Notes under the pieces: model-generated
Seen by the model: the letters and a program-made list of their open reading frames with translations, nothing else
Database searches by the model: none
Told to the model about the DNA's origin: nothing
Assembly (NCBI RefSeq): GCF_006438725.1
Contig: NZ_RCZD01000007.1
Location: 62,001 to 126,000 of the forward strand
Direction of reading: 5' to 3'
DNA: 64,000 nucleotides
DNA from: Ewingella americana
GTDB lineage: Bacteria > Pseudomonadota > Gammaproteobacteria > Enterobacterales > Enterobacteriaceae
In this document: one piece after another, positions 27,078 to 35,026 of the stretch
Layout of the letters: every line of letters starts with the position of its first letter
Position numbering within the stretch: the first letter of the stretch is position 1
Program-made: the position numbers and the translations under genes

Positions 27078-28013
27078 ATGCCCACCATTTCCCTGCGCCA
27101 TATCGAAATTTTTCACGCCGTGATGACCACCGGTAACCTGACCGAAGCGGCGGCGTTGCTCAATACCTCTCAGCCAACGGTCAGCCGTGAGCTGGCACGT
27201 TGTGAAAAGCTGCTGAATTTACAGCTGTTTGAGCGCCTGCGTGGCCGTCTTTTTCCGACGGTTCAAGGCCTGCGATTGTTCGAAGAAGTGCAGCGTTCCT
27301 ACTACGGGCTGGACCGCATCGTCAGCGCCGCAGAAGGCATCCGTCAGTTTGAACAGGCGCAGCTCTCCATTGCCTGCCTGCCGGTGTTCAGCCAGTCCCT
27401 GCTGCCGGCGGTGTGCAAACCCTTTCTGGACCGCTACCCGGACGTCAGTTTTAACATTGTGCCGCAGGAGTCACCGCTGTTGGAGGAGTGGCTGTCGGCG
27501 CAGCGCCATGACCTCGGGCTGACCGAAAATACCCATACGCCAGCCGGCACTGAGCGGCAACCGCTGCTGACGCTCAATGAAGTGTGCGTGCTGCCCGCCG
27601 GGCATGTATTGGCGGCCAAACAGTGTCTTACGCCAGAGGATTTTTCCGGTCACAACTTTATCAGCCTGTCAGCCACCGACAGCTACCGCCAACTGCTCGA
27701 TTCGCTGTTCAATGAACATCAGGTGAACCGCCGTCTGGTGATGGAAACCCACAGTGCGGCGTCGGTGTGCAGCATGGTGCGCGAAGGCGTCGGGGTGTCG
27801 ATAGTCAATCCGCTGACTGCGCTGGACTATGTCGAAAGAGGCGACAGTGGCATGGTGGTGCGGGAATTCAGCCTGCCAGTGCCGTTCACCGTCAGCCTGA
27901 TCCGCCCGCTGCACCGCCCGGCCTCGGCGCTGGTCACGACTTTCATCGAACATTGCCACCAGCAGGCAGAGCGGTTTGCTCAGCGCCTTGAACAGGCGCG
28001 GGTGCAGTCATAA
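27078..28013 (+). CDS. lysR: Transcriptional activator of lysA, LysR
   Basis: LysR, the type member of its family, activates lysA when diaminopimelate accumulates and lysine is low. The 311-aa protein starts MPTISLRHIEIFHAVMTTG at ATG 27078 behind GGAG, 13 codons inside the open frame. It has the winged-helix motif LTEAAALLNTSQPTVSREL and matches E. coli LysR in QESPLLEEWLSAQRHDLGL and THSAASVCSMV. The 139-bp lysA-lysR gap should contain its binding site. Confidence 0.97.
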   Translation: MPTISLRHIEIFHAVMTTGNLTEAAALLNTSQPTVSRELARCEKLLNLQLFERLRGRLFPTVQGLRLFEEVQRSYYGLDRIVSAAEGIRQFEQAQLSIACLPVFSQSLLPAVCKPFLDRYPDVSFNIVPQESPLLEEWLSAQRHDLGLTENTHTPAGTERQPLLTLNEVCVLPAGHVLAAKQCLTPEDFSGHNFISLSATDSYRQLLDSLFNEHQVNRRLVMETHSAASVCSMVREGVGVSIVNPLTALDYVERGDSGMVVREFSLPVPFTVSLIRPLHRPASALVTTFIEHCHQQAERFAQRLEQARVQS

Positions 28014-28030
28014 AATCACTGAATAGATCA

Positions 28031-28060
28031 GGGGGCAGGTTCTCATCAAACCTGCCTCCT
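28031..28060. terminator. Possible bidirectional hairpin between lysR and the MFS pseudogene
   Basis: The stem GGGGGCAGGTT/AACCTGCCTCC lies between convergent genes but lacks a clear T tract on either strand. Confidence 0.4.
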
Positions 28061-28090
28061 GGACATGATGTTATGCCGTTAGCCTGAACG

Positions 28091-29255
28091 TCAGGCTACG
28101 GCTTTTTCCGCTTTCTTCGCCGCACGGCGGAAAGTCACAATACACAGCACAAACCCTACCAGACCAAGACCGGCGGCAGCCAACGGTACGGCAGTCAACC
28201 CCAGACCACGGGCAATCACTGCTCCGCCGACCCAGGCACCCAGCGCATTGCCGACGTTAAACGCCGCAATGTTGAGGGTAGAGACCAGATTCGGCGCGTT
28301 TTTACCGTACGTCACGACGTTAATCTGCAACGCCGGAACGGCGGCAAAACTGACCATCGCCCAGAAAAACAGCGTCACTTCGGCCGCCAGCAGGTTCACG
28401 CTGGTCCAGCTGAACAGCGCCGAGAACACGGCGATCAGCAGGAAAATCAGCGTCAGGGTTGCGCCAAGTCGCCAGTCCGCCAGACGCCCGCCAACCACAT
28501 TACCTATCGTCAAACCAAGACCGATCAACAGCAGCGTCCAACTGACACCGTGCTCGGAAACGCCGGTGATTTCCGTCAGCATTGGGGCGATATAAGTGAA
28601 CAGCGCAAACATCGCAGCGGAGAAAAACACGGTGATCGACAGCGATAACCACAGTCCCAGCCCGCGCAGCGCCCCCATCTCTTTGCGTAAGTCGGTCGGC
28701 TCTTCGTCTTTTTTATCCGGTAGATTTTTATACAATGCAAACAGCGAGGCCACACCGATGATCGCGACGGCCCAGAACGTGGAACGCCAGCCCAGTGCCT
28801 GCCCGAGTGCGGTGCCGAGTGGCACGCCCAGCACATTGGCCAACGTCAGGCCGGTGAACATCAGTGCCACGGCAGAAGCCCGGCGGTTAGGGGCCACCAG
28901 ATTAGCGGCGACGACGGCACCGATACCAAAGAAGGCACCGTGACAGAGCGCGGTGATCACCCTCGCCAGCATCAGGAAGCCGTAGCTGTACGACAGAGCG
29001 CACATCAGGTTGCCGAAGATGAAGATCACCATCAGCAACAGCAGGGTTTTCTTGCGCGCCTATCATGGCGGTCAGTACCGCCATGATAGGCGCGCCGATC
29101 GCCACGCCCAGCGCGTATCCACTGATAAGCCAGCCCGCCAGCGGAATACTGACCTGTAAATCGTTCGCCACATTGGGCAACAACCCCATAATGACAAATT
29201 CGGTGGTGCCGATGGCAAATGCACTCAACGCCAGCGCCAGGAGTGAAACAGGCAT
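28091..29255 (-). pseudogene. AraJ/YdhP-type MFS transporter broken by a frameshift
   Basis: Two adjoining frames encode parts of one 12-helix sugar-efflux-type MFS protein. The first runs from ATG 29255 (MPVSLLALALSAFAIGTTEF) through GYALGVAIGAPIMAVLTA. The second continues with KKTLLLLMVIFIFGNLMCAL down to 28091. The frame change falls in the loop between helices 2 and 3, where homologues have a short R-x-x-R-K-K loop, and coincides with a perfect 42-bp palindrome. A TAG in the second frame lies just before the join. As read, the protein would stop after about 117 residues. It could be a true mutation, a strain polymorphism or an assembly artefact. Confidence 0.85.
29054..29095. repeat. Perfect inverted repeat, 19-bp arms with a 4-base loop, inside the MFS gene
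   Basis: GCGCGCCTATCATGGCGGT, then CAGT, then the exact complement. The upstream arm encodes conserved MFS sequence (GAPIMAV); the other arm replaces the expected loop-2/3 codons, so it looks like an inverted copy. Confidence 0.95.
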
Positions 29256-29460
29256 AAAATTCCCCGTTGGTTTATTTATTATTGTTAGAACAATGTTGCA
29301 TAGGGGCACAGAAATACCATGCAGATCACACTTTTGGCCAGTTTTGACGGTTGACGACGGCACAAATTGCCATGCAGTTAGAACTAATCTGATGATGTTT
29401 AAGGGGTTATGAAAATGTGTGTAAAGGTTTCAAAAAATAGTGCTGGCCGCGTTGAGCGCA

Positions 29461-30375
29461 CTATTTTTCAGTCGTGAGCGACAGCCAGCGAGGATGCCCG
29501 GCGAACCACGCCACCAGAAAGTCCAGCAATGCCCGTAATGCAGCAGGCATTTGCCGCCGGGAAGCGTAAATCGCATAGATGCCCATATTTTGCGGCTGCC
29601 ACTGCGGCAGCAACGCCACCAGTTGCCCGCTGGCGACCAGCGGCGCGGCAGAGTAATAAGGCTGCATCACAATGCCTGCGCCTTCCACCGCGCCAGTCAG
29701 CAGCACCAGTGATTCATTGGCGCTGAGATTGCCGCTGACCGGCACCGCCGTTTTCTCACCATCACGCTCAAACTGCCAAAGACTTTTACCGAAATAGCTG
29801 TAGGTCAGGCAGTTATGCAGCGCCAAATCCTGCGGTTTTTGCGGCGTGCCCTGGGCCGCCAGATAGGCCGGTGCCGCACACACCACTGACGGACACTGCG
29901 CCAGCGGGCGGGCAATCAGGTTGGGATCGAGATCGTTCGTGATGCGCAGCGCCAGATCGATGCGATCTTCCACCAGATTGATCGCCCGGCTCTCCAGTTG
30001 CAGATCAATGCTGACCTGCGGATGGCGGCGCAAGAACTCGGCCACGGCGATCACCACCGCCCCCTGGCCGAATGATTGCGAACAACTCAGGCGTAATAAT
30101 CCGCGCAGGGCGTCATCCTGACTTTCCCCAACGCTGACCATCTCCGCCGCCACCGCCAGCATTTTCCGGCAACGCGCCAGCGTATTTTCACCGGCATCCG
30201 TTAAACTCAGTTTGCGGGTCGAACGGTGCAGCAGGCGTGCGCCGGACCATTTTTCCATCTCCGATAAATAGCGCGTCACCATCGCCCGCGACATATTCAG
30301 CGACTCGGCGGCACTGACCATACTTCCGCGTTCAACAATGGCGACAAAAACTTCAGCAGCGGTAATTCTGTCCAT
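29461..30375 (-). CDS. LysR-family transcriptional regulator
   Basis: This 304-aa LysR-type regulator starts MDRITAAEVFVAIVERGSMV at ATG 30375, with a winged helix (MVSAAESLNMSRAMVTRYLSEME) and a substrate-binding domain. It resembles the subgroup of CrgA/AaeR-like regulators. It is divergent from the metallo-beta-lactamase-fold gene at 30501. The gap carries a repeated TTTATGCAAC motif, so it very probably controls that gene and itself. Confidence 0.88.
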   Translation of the reverse strand: MDRITAAEVFVAIVERGSMVSAAESLNMSRAMVTRYLSEMEKWSGARLLHRSTRKLSLTDAGENTLARCRKMLAVAAEMVSVGESQDDALRGLLRLSCSQSFGQGAVVIAVAEFLRRHPQVSIDLQLESRAINLVEDRIDLALRITNDLDPNLIARPLAQCPSVVCAAPAYLAAQGTPQKPQDLALHNCLTYSYFGKSLWQFERDGEKTAVPVSGNLSANESLVLLTGAVEGAGIVMQPYYSAAPLVASGQLVALLPQWQPQNMGIYAIYASRRQMPAALRALLDFLVAWFAGHPRWLSLTTEK

Positions 30376-30387
30376 GGATATGTCCGG

Positions 30388-30450
30388 TTTATGCAACAAA
30401 CAGTTGCGTATTATCCGGTTTTTCTCTCGCTTTATGCAACGTACAGTAGG
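30388..30450. promoter_or_regulatory. Candidate LysR-type binding sites in the divergent promoter
   Basis: TTTATGCAAC occurs at 30388-30397 and 30431-30440, 43 bp apart. The first copy is part of the inverted repeat GCAAC-N5-GTTGC (30393-30407), and the second continues GTACAGTAGG. The spacing near four helical turns fits a LysR tetramer occupying two sites. Confidence 0.65.
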
Positions 30451-30500
30451 TGCTTACCAAAGGTTATTTTTTGCTTCACTATTTTCTCTGAGGAAGTCTT

Positions 30501-31400
30501 ATGCGTCTGAAAGCCATATGTTTGAAAACGATACGTTTGCAAAGATCCGCCCTGACCGCTGCGTTACTGCTCGGCACCAGCCTGTCCGCCCACGCCGCCG
30601 ATTTAAAAATGGACGTCTATAATCCGGGTGAAAACAGCATATTCCCGGTGTCATCTGAAATCATCACCGGCGAAAAAGACGCGGTGTTAATCGACGCACA
30701 GTTCCAGCGCAACGACGCTGAAAAACTGGTGGAGAAGATCAAAGCCAGCGGCAAAAACCTGACCACGATTTATATCAGCCAGTCGGATCCCGATTTCTAC
30801 TTCGGTCTGGATGTGATCCACGCGGCGTTCCCGAAGGCTAAAATCCTTGCCACTCAGGCCACCATCGATGAGATCAACGCCACCAAACAGGGCAAAGTCG
30901 CTTTCTGGGGCCCGCAGTTAAAAGACAATGCGCCGAAAGCAGTGATTGTCCCTGAAGCACTGAAAGGCAACGGTTTTGAGCTGGAAGGCAAAAAATTTGA
31001 AGTGAAAGGTCAGGTCGCCGACCGTACCTTCGTGTGGATCCCAGCGCTGAAAGCCGTCGTCGGCGGGGTGCTGGTTGATGGCAATAATATGCATCTGTGG
31101 GTGGCCGACAACCAAACGGTTGAATCTCGTCAGCAGTGGGTTGCTGCGCTGGATCAGATCACCGCACTGAAACCGTCCACCGTCGTACCGGGACACTTCC
31201 TGCCGGGCGCACCGCATACGCTGGAGTCGGTTAAATTCACTAAAGACTATCTGCTGACGCTGGAAAAAGCGTTGCCGAAAGCCAAAGACTCCACCGCCCT
31301 CATCGCCGCGATGAAAGGCCATTATCCGCAATTGAAGGATGATTCTTCGCTGCTGATGAGCGCCAAGGTATTGAAGGGTGAAATGAAGTGGCCGCAGTAA
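30501..31400 (+). CDS. Exported metallo-beta-lactamase-fold protein with a degenerate metal motif
   Basis: This 299-aa protein has a Sec signal peptide (LTAALLLGTSLSAHA^AD, about residues 17-33) and an MBL fold (ITGEKDAVLIDAQF). The usual HxHxDH motif is replaced by SQSDPDFYFG; only the Asp remains, so normal dinuclear zinc binding is doubtful. Later motifs LVDGNN and VVPGHFLPG retain an Asp and a His. GAGGAAG precedes the ATG. It is probably periplasmic; the substrate is unknown. The divergent LysR gene is the likely regulator and a terminator follows. Confidence 0.82.
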   Translation: MRLKAICLKTIRLQRSALTAALLLGTSLSAHAADLKMDVYNPGENSIFPVSSEIITGEKDAVLIDAQFQRNDAEKLVEKIKASGKNLTTIYISQSDPDFYFGLDVIHAAFPKAKILATQATIDEINATKQGKVAFWGPQLKDNAPKAVIVPEALKGNGFELEGKKFEVKGQVADRTFVWIPALKAVVGGVLVDGNNMHLWVADNQTVESRQQWVAALDQITALKPSTVVPGHFLPGAPHTLESVKFTKDYLLTLEKALPKAKDSTALIAAMKGHYPQLKDDSSLLMSAKVLKGEMKWPQ

Positions 31401-31429
31401 ATTTTCAGTTCTGATTATGACTGCCCTCC

Positions 31430-31452
31430 AACCCCCTTCACAGAGGGGGTTT
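31430..31452 (+). terminator. Short GC hairpin after the MBL-fold gene
   Basis: AACCCCCT/AGGGGGTTT with a small loop and a short T run lies 30 bases past the stop, between convergent genes. Confidence 0.6.
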
Positions 31453-31488
31453 GAGGTATGGCAAACAACGTCTGTTGCCGAAAAAAGA

Positions 31489-32202
31489 TCACATTACCCG
31501 CACAAATGGCCCTTCGGCCTGCACGTTCATACCAAACCCGCAGTCGCCAATGGTGTGTAGATTGACCTGTTCGGCGGCGAAATCCAGGTTAACCACGCAC
31601 TGACCACCACCGGCATTTTTATCGTCAGCCTCGCGATACTCCGCTTTGCCCTCTTTGACCGCCGTCACGACCGAAAACTCACCGGTGTTTGGACCGTAGT
31701 AGAGTGACATCAGCCCCATGTACATGCCGCTGAAATCGATTCTAAACTGTGCTTCTTCCGCTTTGACACTGACTTCATTCCAGTTGCCGTAGCCGGCATA
31801 TTGCCAGTACTCACCCGCCACGCTCTCGGCCGCAGGCAGGGCATCAAGCTTCGGTTTGATCTGGCTGAGATTGTATTGGGATTTCTGATTTTCCGGCGCC
31901 AGCATCAGCCAGGCTTTGGCTTTGCGGTACTGCCCCTGACGGATATAGGTCAGCGCAATGTTGTTATAAGCCGTGGCGATGCTCTCCTGCGGTTTGTGGC
32001 AAAATTCACTCCATGCCACCTGATCGCGAAAAACTTCACGGGCTTTATCGAACTGGCCCTGCTGATAGGCGACTTTCCCTGCGGAGGCATAAATCCCGGC
32101 TTTCAGGCAATCGCCGTTGATATCAGGTTCATCGATTTTCGCCAATGCCTGAAGACTGAACGACCATCCTGCCATCAGCAGCAAACTCAACACCACTCTC
32201 AT
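31489..32202 (-). CDS. Exported protein with TPR-like repeats, function unknown
   Basis: This 237-aa protein has a signal peptide (LSLLLMAGWSFSLQALA). Helical repeats resembling tetratricopeptides follow (AGKVAYQQGQFDKAREVF; AYNNIALTYIRQGQYRKAKAWL). The C-terminal part is beta-rich with Cys (GGGQCVVNLDF, GDCGFGMNV). I do not recognise a named family. ATG 32202 follows AAAGGG. It is a single gene converging on the MBL-fold gene and divergent from the ABC transporter. Confidence 0.7.
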   Translation of the reverse strand: MRVVLSLLLMAGWSFSLQALAKIDEPDINGDCLKAGIYASAGKVAYQQGQFDKAREVFRDQVAWSEFCHKPQESIATAYNNIALTYIRQGQYRKAKAWLMLAPENQKSQYNLSQIKPKLDALPAAESVAGEYWQYAGYGNWNEVSVKAEEAQFRIDFSGMYMGLMSLYYGPNTGEFSVVTAVKEGKAEYREADDKNAGGGQCVVNLDFAAEQVNLHTIGDCGFGMNVQAEGPFVRVM

Positions 32203-32334
32203 CAAACACCCTTTTCTTAATGCGGAATTGAACTTTACCGCAGGAAAAACATCCTTACATGTAGGCCATTGCCCTCTCGCGCTGGCTCACTCATTCTGGG
32301 ATGATTACGCATCACTACCTAAATATCTTTAAAC

Positions 32335-34083
32335 ATGGCAATTATGACTAATAAACCTGGAAAATCGGCACCGTGGCGTGCCGTCTGGCAGTTGATTAAG
32401 CCTTATTGGCTCTCGCAAGAGAAGTGGCGTGCCTGGGGCATGTTGACTGCTATCGTTATTCTTTCACTGGCCAGCGTCTATCTTAGCGTCCAAATCAATG
32501 AATGGAGCCGGGTGTTTTATGACGCCCTGCAAAACAGAAACTATCCGGTGTTCAAAGCCCAGCTGTTTAAATTCACCTGGCTGGCATTGCTGTTTATTGT
32601 CATTGCCATCTATAAAGTTTACCTGACGCAGGGCCTGCAAATGAGCTGGCGGCGCTGGATGACCCAAGAGTATATGGACAAGTGGCTGGGCAATCACGCC
32701 TATTATTACACCGAGTATCAGCATCAGGTGGATAACCCCGACCAGCGTATCTCCGATGACCTCAATGCGTTGACCAGCGGCACCCTCTCCCTGACACTTG
32801 GGCTGCTGTCGAGCGTGGTGACCCTGTTCTCCTTCGTGTTTATTTTGTGGTCGATCAGCGGGCCGTTAACCTTCGCCATCTCTTCGCATGAGATCACAAT
32901 TCCCGGCTATATGCTGTGGTTTGCCCTGCTGTACGCCGTGGTAGGCTCGGTGATTGTCTGGTGGGTGGGTAAGCCGCTGGTTCGCTTAGGATTTAACCAG
33001 GAGTGGTTCGAAGCGAACTTCCGTTTCGGCCTGATCCGTATCCGTGAAAACAGCGACGCCATTGCCCTGTATCACGGGGAAAAAAGCGAGCGCGAACAAC
33101 TGACCGGCAAGTTTGATTCGATTAAAACCAACTGGTGGTCGATCATGAAGGTCACCCGTAGCCTGAACGTGGCATCGACCTTCTACGCCCAGTTCGCCAA
33201 CATTTTCCCGATCCTGGTGGCCTCACCGCGCTACTTCTCCGGCGCTATTCAGATGGGTGCGCTGATGCAAATCGCCTCGGCATTTGGTCAGGTACAAGGC
33301 TCACTCTCGTGGTTTATCAACGCCTTCTCCGATCTCGCCAGCTGGAAAGCCTGCGTTAACCGTCTGGCCGGTTTCAATGCGGCAATCGATCAGGTCAACG
33401 CGCAGCCACGCGGTATCAGCGTGCGTGAATCGGACAGTGTTGATCTGCAACTCGACGATTTAACCCTGAAATTGCCGAACGGCAGCCCGCTGTTTTGCAA
33501 TGTTTCAGCCAGCCTGAATGCCGGTGAACGCGTACTGATCGCCGGCCCGTCGGGTTGCGGAAAATCGACGTTACTGCGCGCCATTGCCGGTATCTGGCCT
33601 TACGGCACGGGCAGTATTCATCTTGCTGCGGGGAAAACACATCTGTTCCTGCCGCAGCGCAGCTATATTCCGATTGGTACCCTGCGCGAAGCGCTGAGTT
33701 ACCCCGATTCCAGCCGTGACTACACTGACGACCAGTTGAATAAAGTACTCGATCAATGCTGCCTGCCGCATCTGCAAAGCGTGCTGGATGATTATGCTAA
33801 CTGGAGCCAGCGCCTGTCGCCGGGCGAACAGCAGCGTCTCTCCTTTGCCCGTGCCCTGCTGATTCAGCCGGCTATTTTGTTCCTCGACGAAGCCACCAGC
33901 GCGCTGGACGACGAAACCGAGCAGCGCATGTACAGCCTGCTGGTGAGCGAGCTGCCAGACACCTCGGTAATCAGCGTCGCGCACCGTAACAGCGTGGCAA
34001 AATATCATCAGCACTGCTGGCGCTTCAAACGTCAGGAAGACGGCGGCAGCCTGTTCTCTTCATCCGCATTACTGCCTGAGTAA
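32335..34083 (+). CDS. yddA: ABC transporter with fused membrane and ATPase domains, YddA/ABCD type
   Basis: This 582-aa inner-membrane half-transporter has an SbmA/BacA-like membrane domain (residues about 20-350; INEWSRVFYDALQNR is characteristic) fused to an ATPase. Walker A GPSGCGKST is near residue 404, the signature LSPGEQQR near 495, and Walker B AILFLDEATS near 516. It resembles E. coli YddA (561 aa), presumed an exporter acting as a homodimer with unknown substrate. Neither ATG 32335 nor ATG 32344 has a clear ribosome site. A strong terminator follows. Confidence 0.85.
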   Translation: MAIMTNKPGKSAPWRAVWQLIKPYWLSQEKWRAWGMLTAIVILSLASVYLSVQINEWSRVFYDALQNRNYPVFKAQLFKFTWLALLFIVIAIYKVYLTQGLQMSWRRWMTQEYMDKWLGNHAYYYTEYQHQVDNPDQRISDDLNALTSGTLSLTLGLLSSVVTLFSFVFILWSISGPLTFAISSHEITIPGYMLWFALLYAVVGSVIVWWVGKPLVRLGFNQEWFEANFRFGLIRIRENSDAIALYHGEKSEREQLTGKFDSIKTNWWSIMKVTRSLNVASTFYAQFANIFPILVASPRYFSGAIQMGALMQIASAFGQVQGSLSWFINAFSDLASWKACVNRLAGFNAAIDQVNAQPRGISVRESDSVDLQLDDLTLKLPNGSPLFCNVSASLNAGERVLIAGPSGCGKSTLLRAIAGIWPYGTGSIHLAAGKTHLFLPQRSYIPIGTLREALSYPDSSRDYTDDQLNKVLDQCCLPHLQSVLDDYANWSQRLSPGEQQRLSFARALLIQPAILFLDEATSALDDETEQRMYSLLVSELPDTSVISVAHRNSVAKYHQHCWRFKRQEDGGSLFSSSALLPE

Positions 34084-34101
34084 ACTGACGGTATCTGTAT
34101 A

Positions 34102-34137
34102 AACCAAACCCCTTTCATACGGGGTTTGGTTGTTTTG
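34102..34137 (+). terminator. Intrinsic terminator after the YddA-type gene
   Basis: The stem AACCAAACCCC/GGGGTTTGGTT with an 8-base loop is followed by GTTTTG. Confidence 0.85.
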
Positions 34138-34195
34138 CTTTTATTCACCTAAAACCCTTCACAGCGCACAAAAGTCCGCGGTTTATTTGTCCAAA

Positions 34196-34213
34196 TGTAT
34201 ACTCAGCTATACA
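34196..34213. promoter_or_regulatory. Operator upstream of the HutC-type regulator
   Basis: TGTATACTCAGCTATACA is a perfect TGTATA-N6-TATACA dyad 25 bases before the regulator ATG. The same motif with one mismatch lies before the PTS gene at 36684. Confidence 0.75.
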
Positions 34214-34237
34214 ATTAAGCATCTAACCGGAGGGCTG

Positions 34238-34990
34238 ATGAAACTCGACAAAACCTCGTTCGTACCGCTGTATCTACAGATAGAACAGCAGCTTACTGAA
34301 AAAATTTCCGCCGGTAAGATCAAGCCCGGTGACCCGATCCCAACCGAAGCGGCGTTGTGCGAAATTTATGGCGTCTCACGCATGACCGCACGCAAAGCGG
34401 TGGACTATCTGGTGCGGCAGGGCCGGGTGGAACGCTTTCGCGGGCGCGGTACTTTTGTGGTCAAAAAACGCCACATCGCCAAAGTGAATCTGCCGCTCGA
34501 CCGCCATCTAACCGCCAGTGAACTGGCGGTGGAGATCAATCAACCGATTGAAAACCGCGTGCTGGAGTTCAAACGGATCAGCGCCAATGCGGAGATCGCT
34601 GCCGCACTGAATGTGCCGGTGGGAACGGAGATGCATTTTATGGTGCGCCTGCGTCTGCTCGGGGAGGAGCCGTTTGTCTATGAGCAGTGTTGGCTGCTGG
34701 CTGACCCGTTCCCCGACATGACGCGGCAACACCTGACCCACTCCAAATATGCCTATTTGCGCTCAAAAGGTTTCGAACCGGCGGGCAGCAATAAAGAGAT
34801 CTCAGCCGAATTGCCCTCCAATCAAATCCGGCTGGCGCTGAATCTGTCACGCGATGAACCGGTACTGCACTCGCGTGCGGTGTCTGAATTCACCGACGGC
34901 AAAGCCTTCGAAGTGTCCGATGTCTATTACAATCAGCAGCATTACAGTTTTACGATTTGGGCCGAGGTGAAAGACATAAAAAAAGGCTGA
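34238..34990 (+). CDS. GntR/HutC-family regulator with UTRA sensor domain
   Basis: This 250-aa regulator has an N-terminal winged helix (LYLQIEQQLTEKISAGKIKP, PTEAALCEIYGVSRMTARKA) and a C-terminal UTRA ligand domain (about 90-240; YEQCWLLADPFP, ISAELPSNQI). UTRA regulators usually bind sugar phosphates. ATG 34238 follows GGAGGG; the frame opens 36 codons earlier through the operator. It converges on the PTS gene at 35027, and shared dyads suggest autoregulation plus control of that permease. Confidence 0.9.
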   Translation: MKLDKTSFVPLYLQIEQQLTEKISAGKIKPGDPIPTEAALCEIYGVSRMTARKAVDYLVRQGRVERFRGRGTFVVKKRHIAKVNLPLDRHLTASELAVEINQPIENRVLEFKRISANAEIAAALNVPVGTEMHFMVRLRLLGEEPFVYEQCWLLADPFPDMTRQHLTHSKYAYLRSKGFEPAGSNKEISAELPSNQIRLALNLSRDEPVLHSRAVSEFTDGKAFEVSDVYYNQQHYSFTIWAEVKDIKKG

Positions 34991-35006
34991 CCAGAGGGTC
35001 AGCCTT
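34978..35006 (-). terminator. Intrinsic terminator of the glucose-family PTS gene, overlapping the regulator's last codons
   Basis: On the minus strand AAGGCTGACCC/GGTCAGCCTT is followed by TTTTTTT. The T tract is formed by the AAA AAA (Lys-Lys) codons at the end of the convergent regulator gene. Confidence 0.88.
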
Positions 35007-35026
35007 GAGATGTGCTGGCGGCTCTG

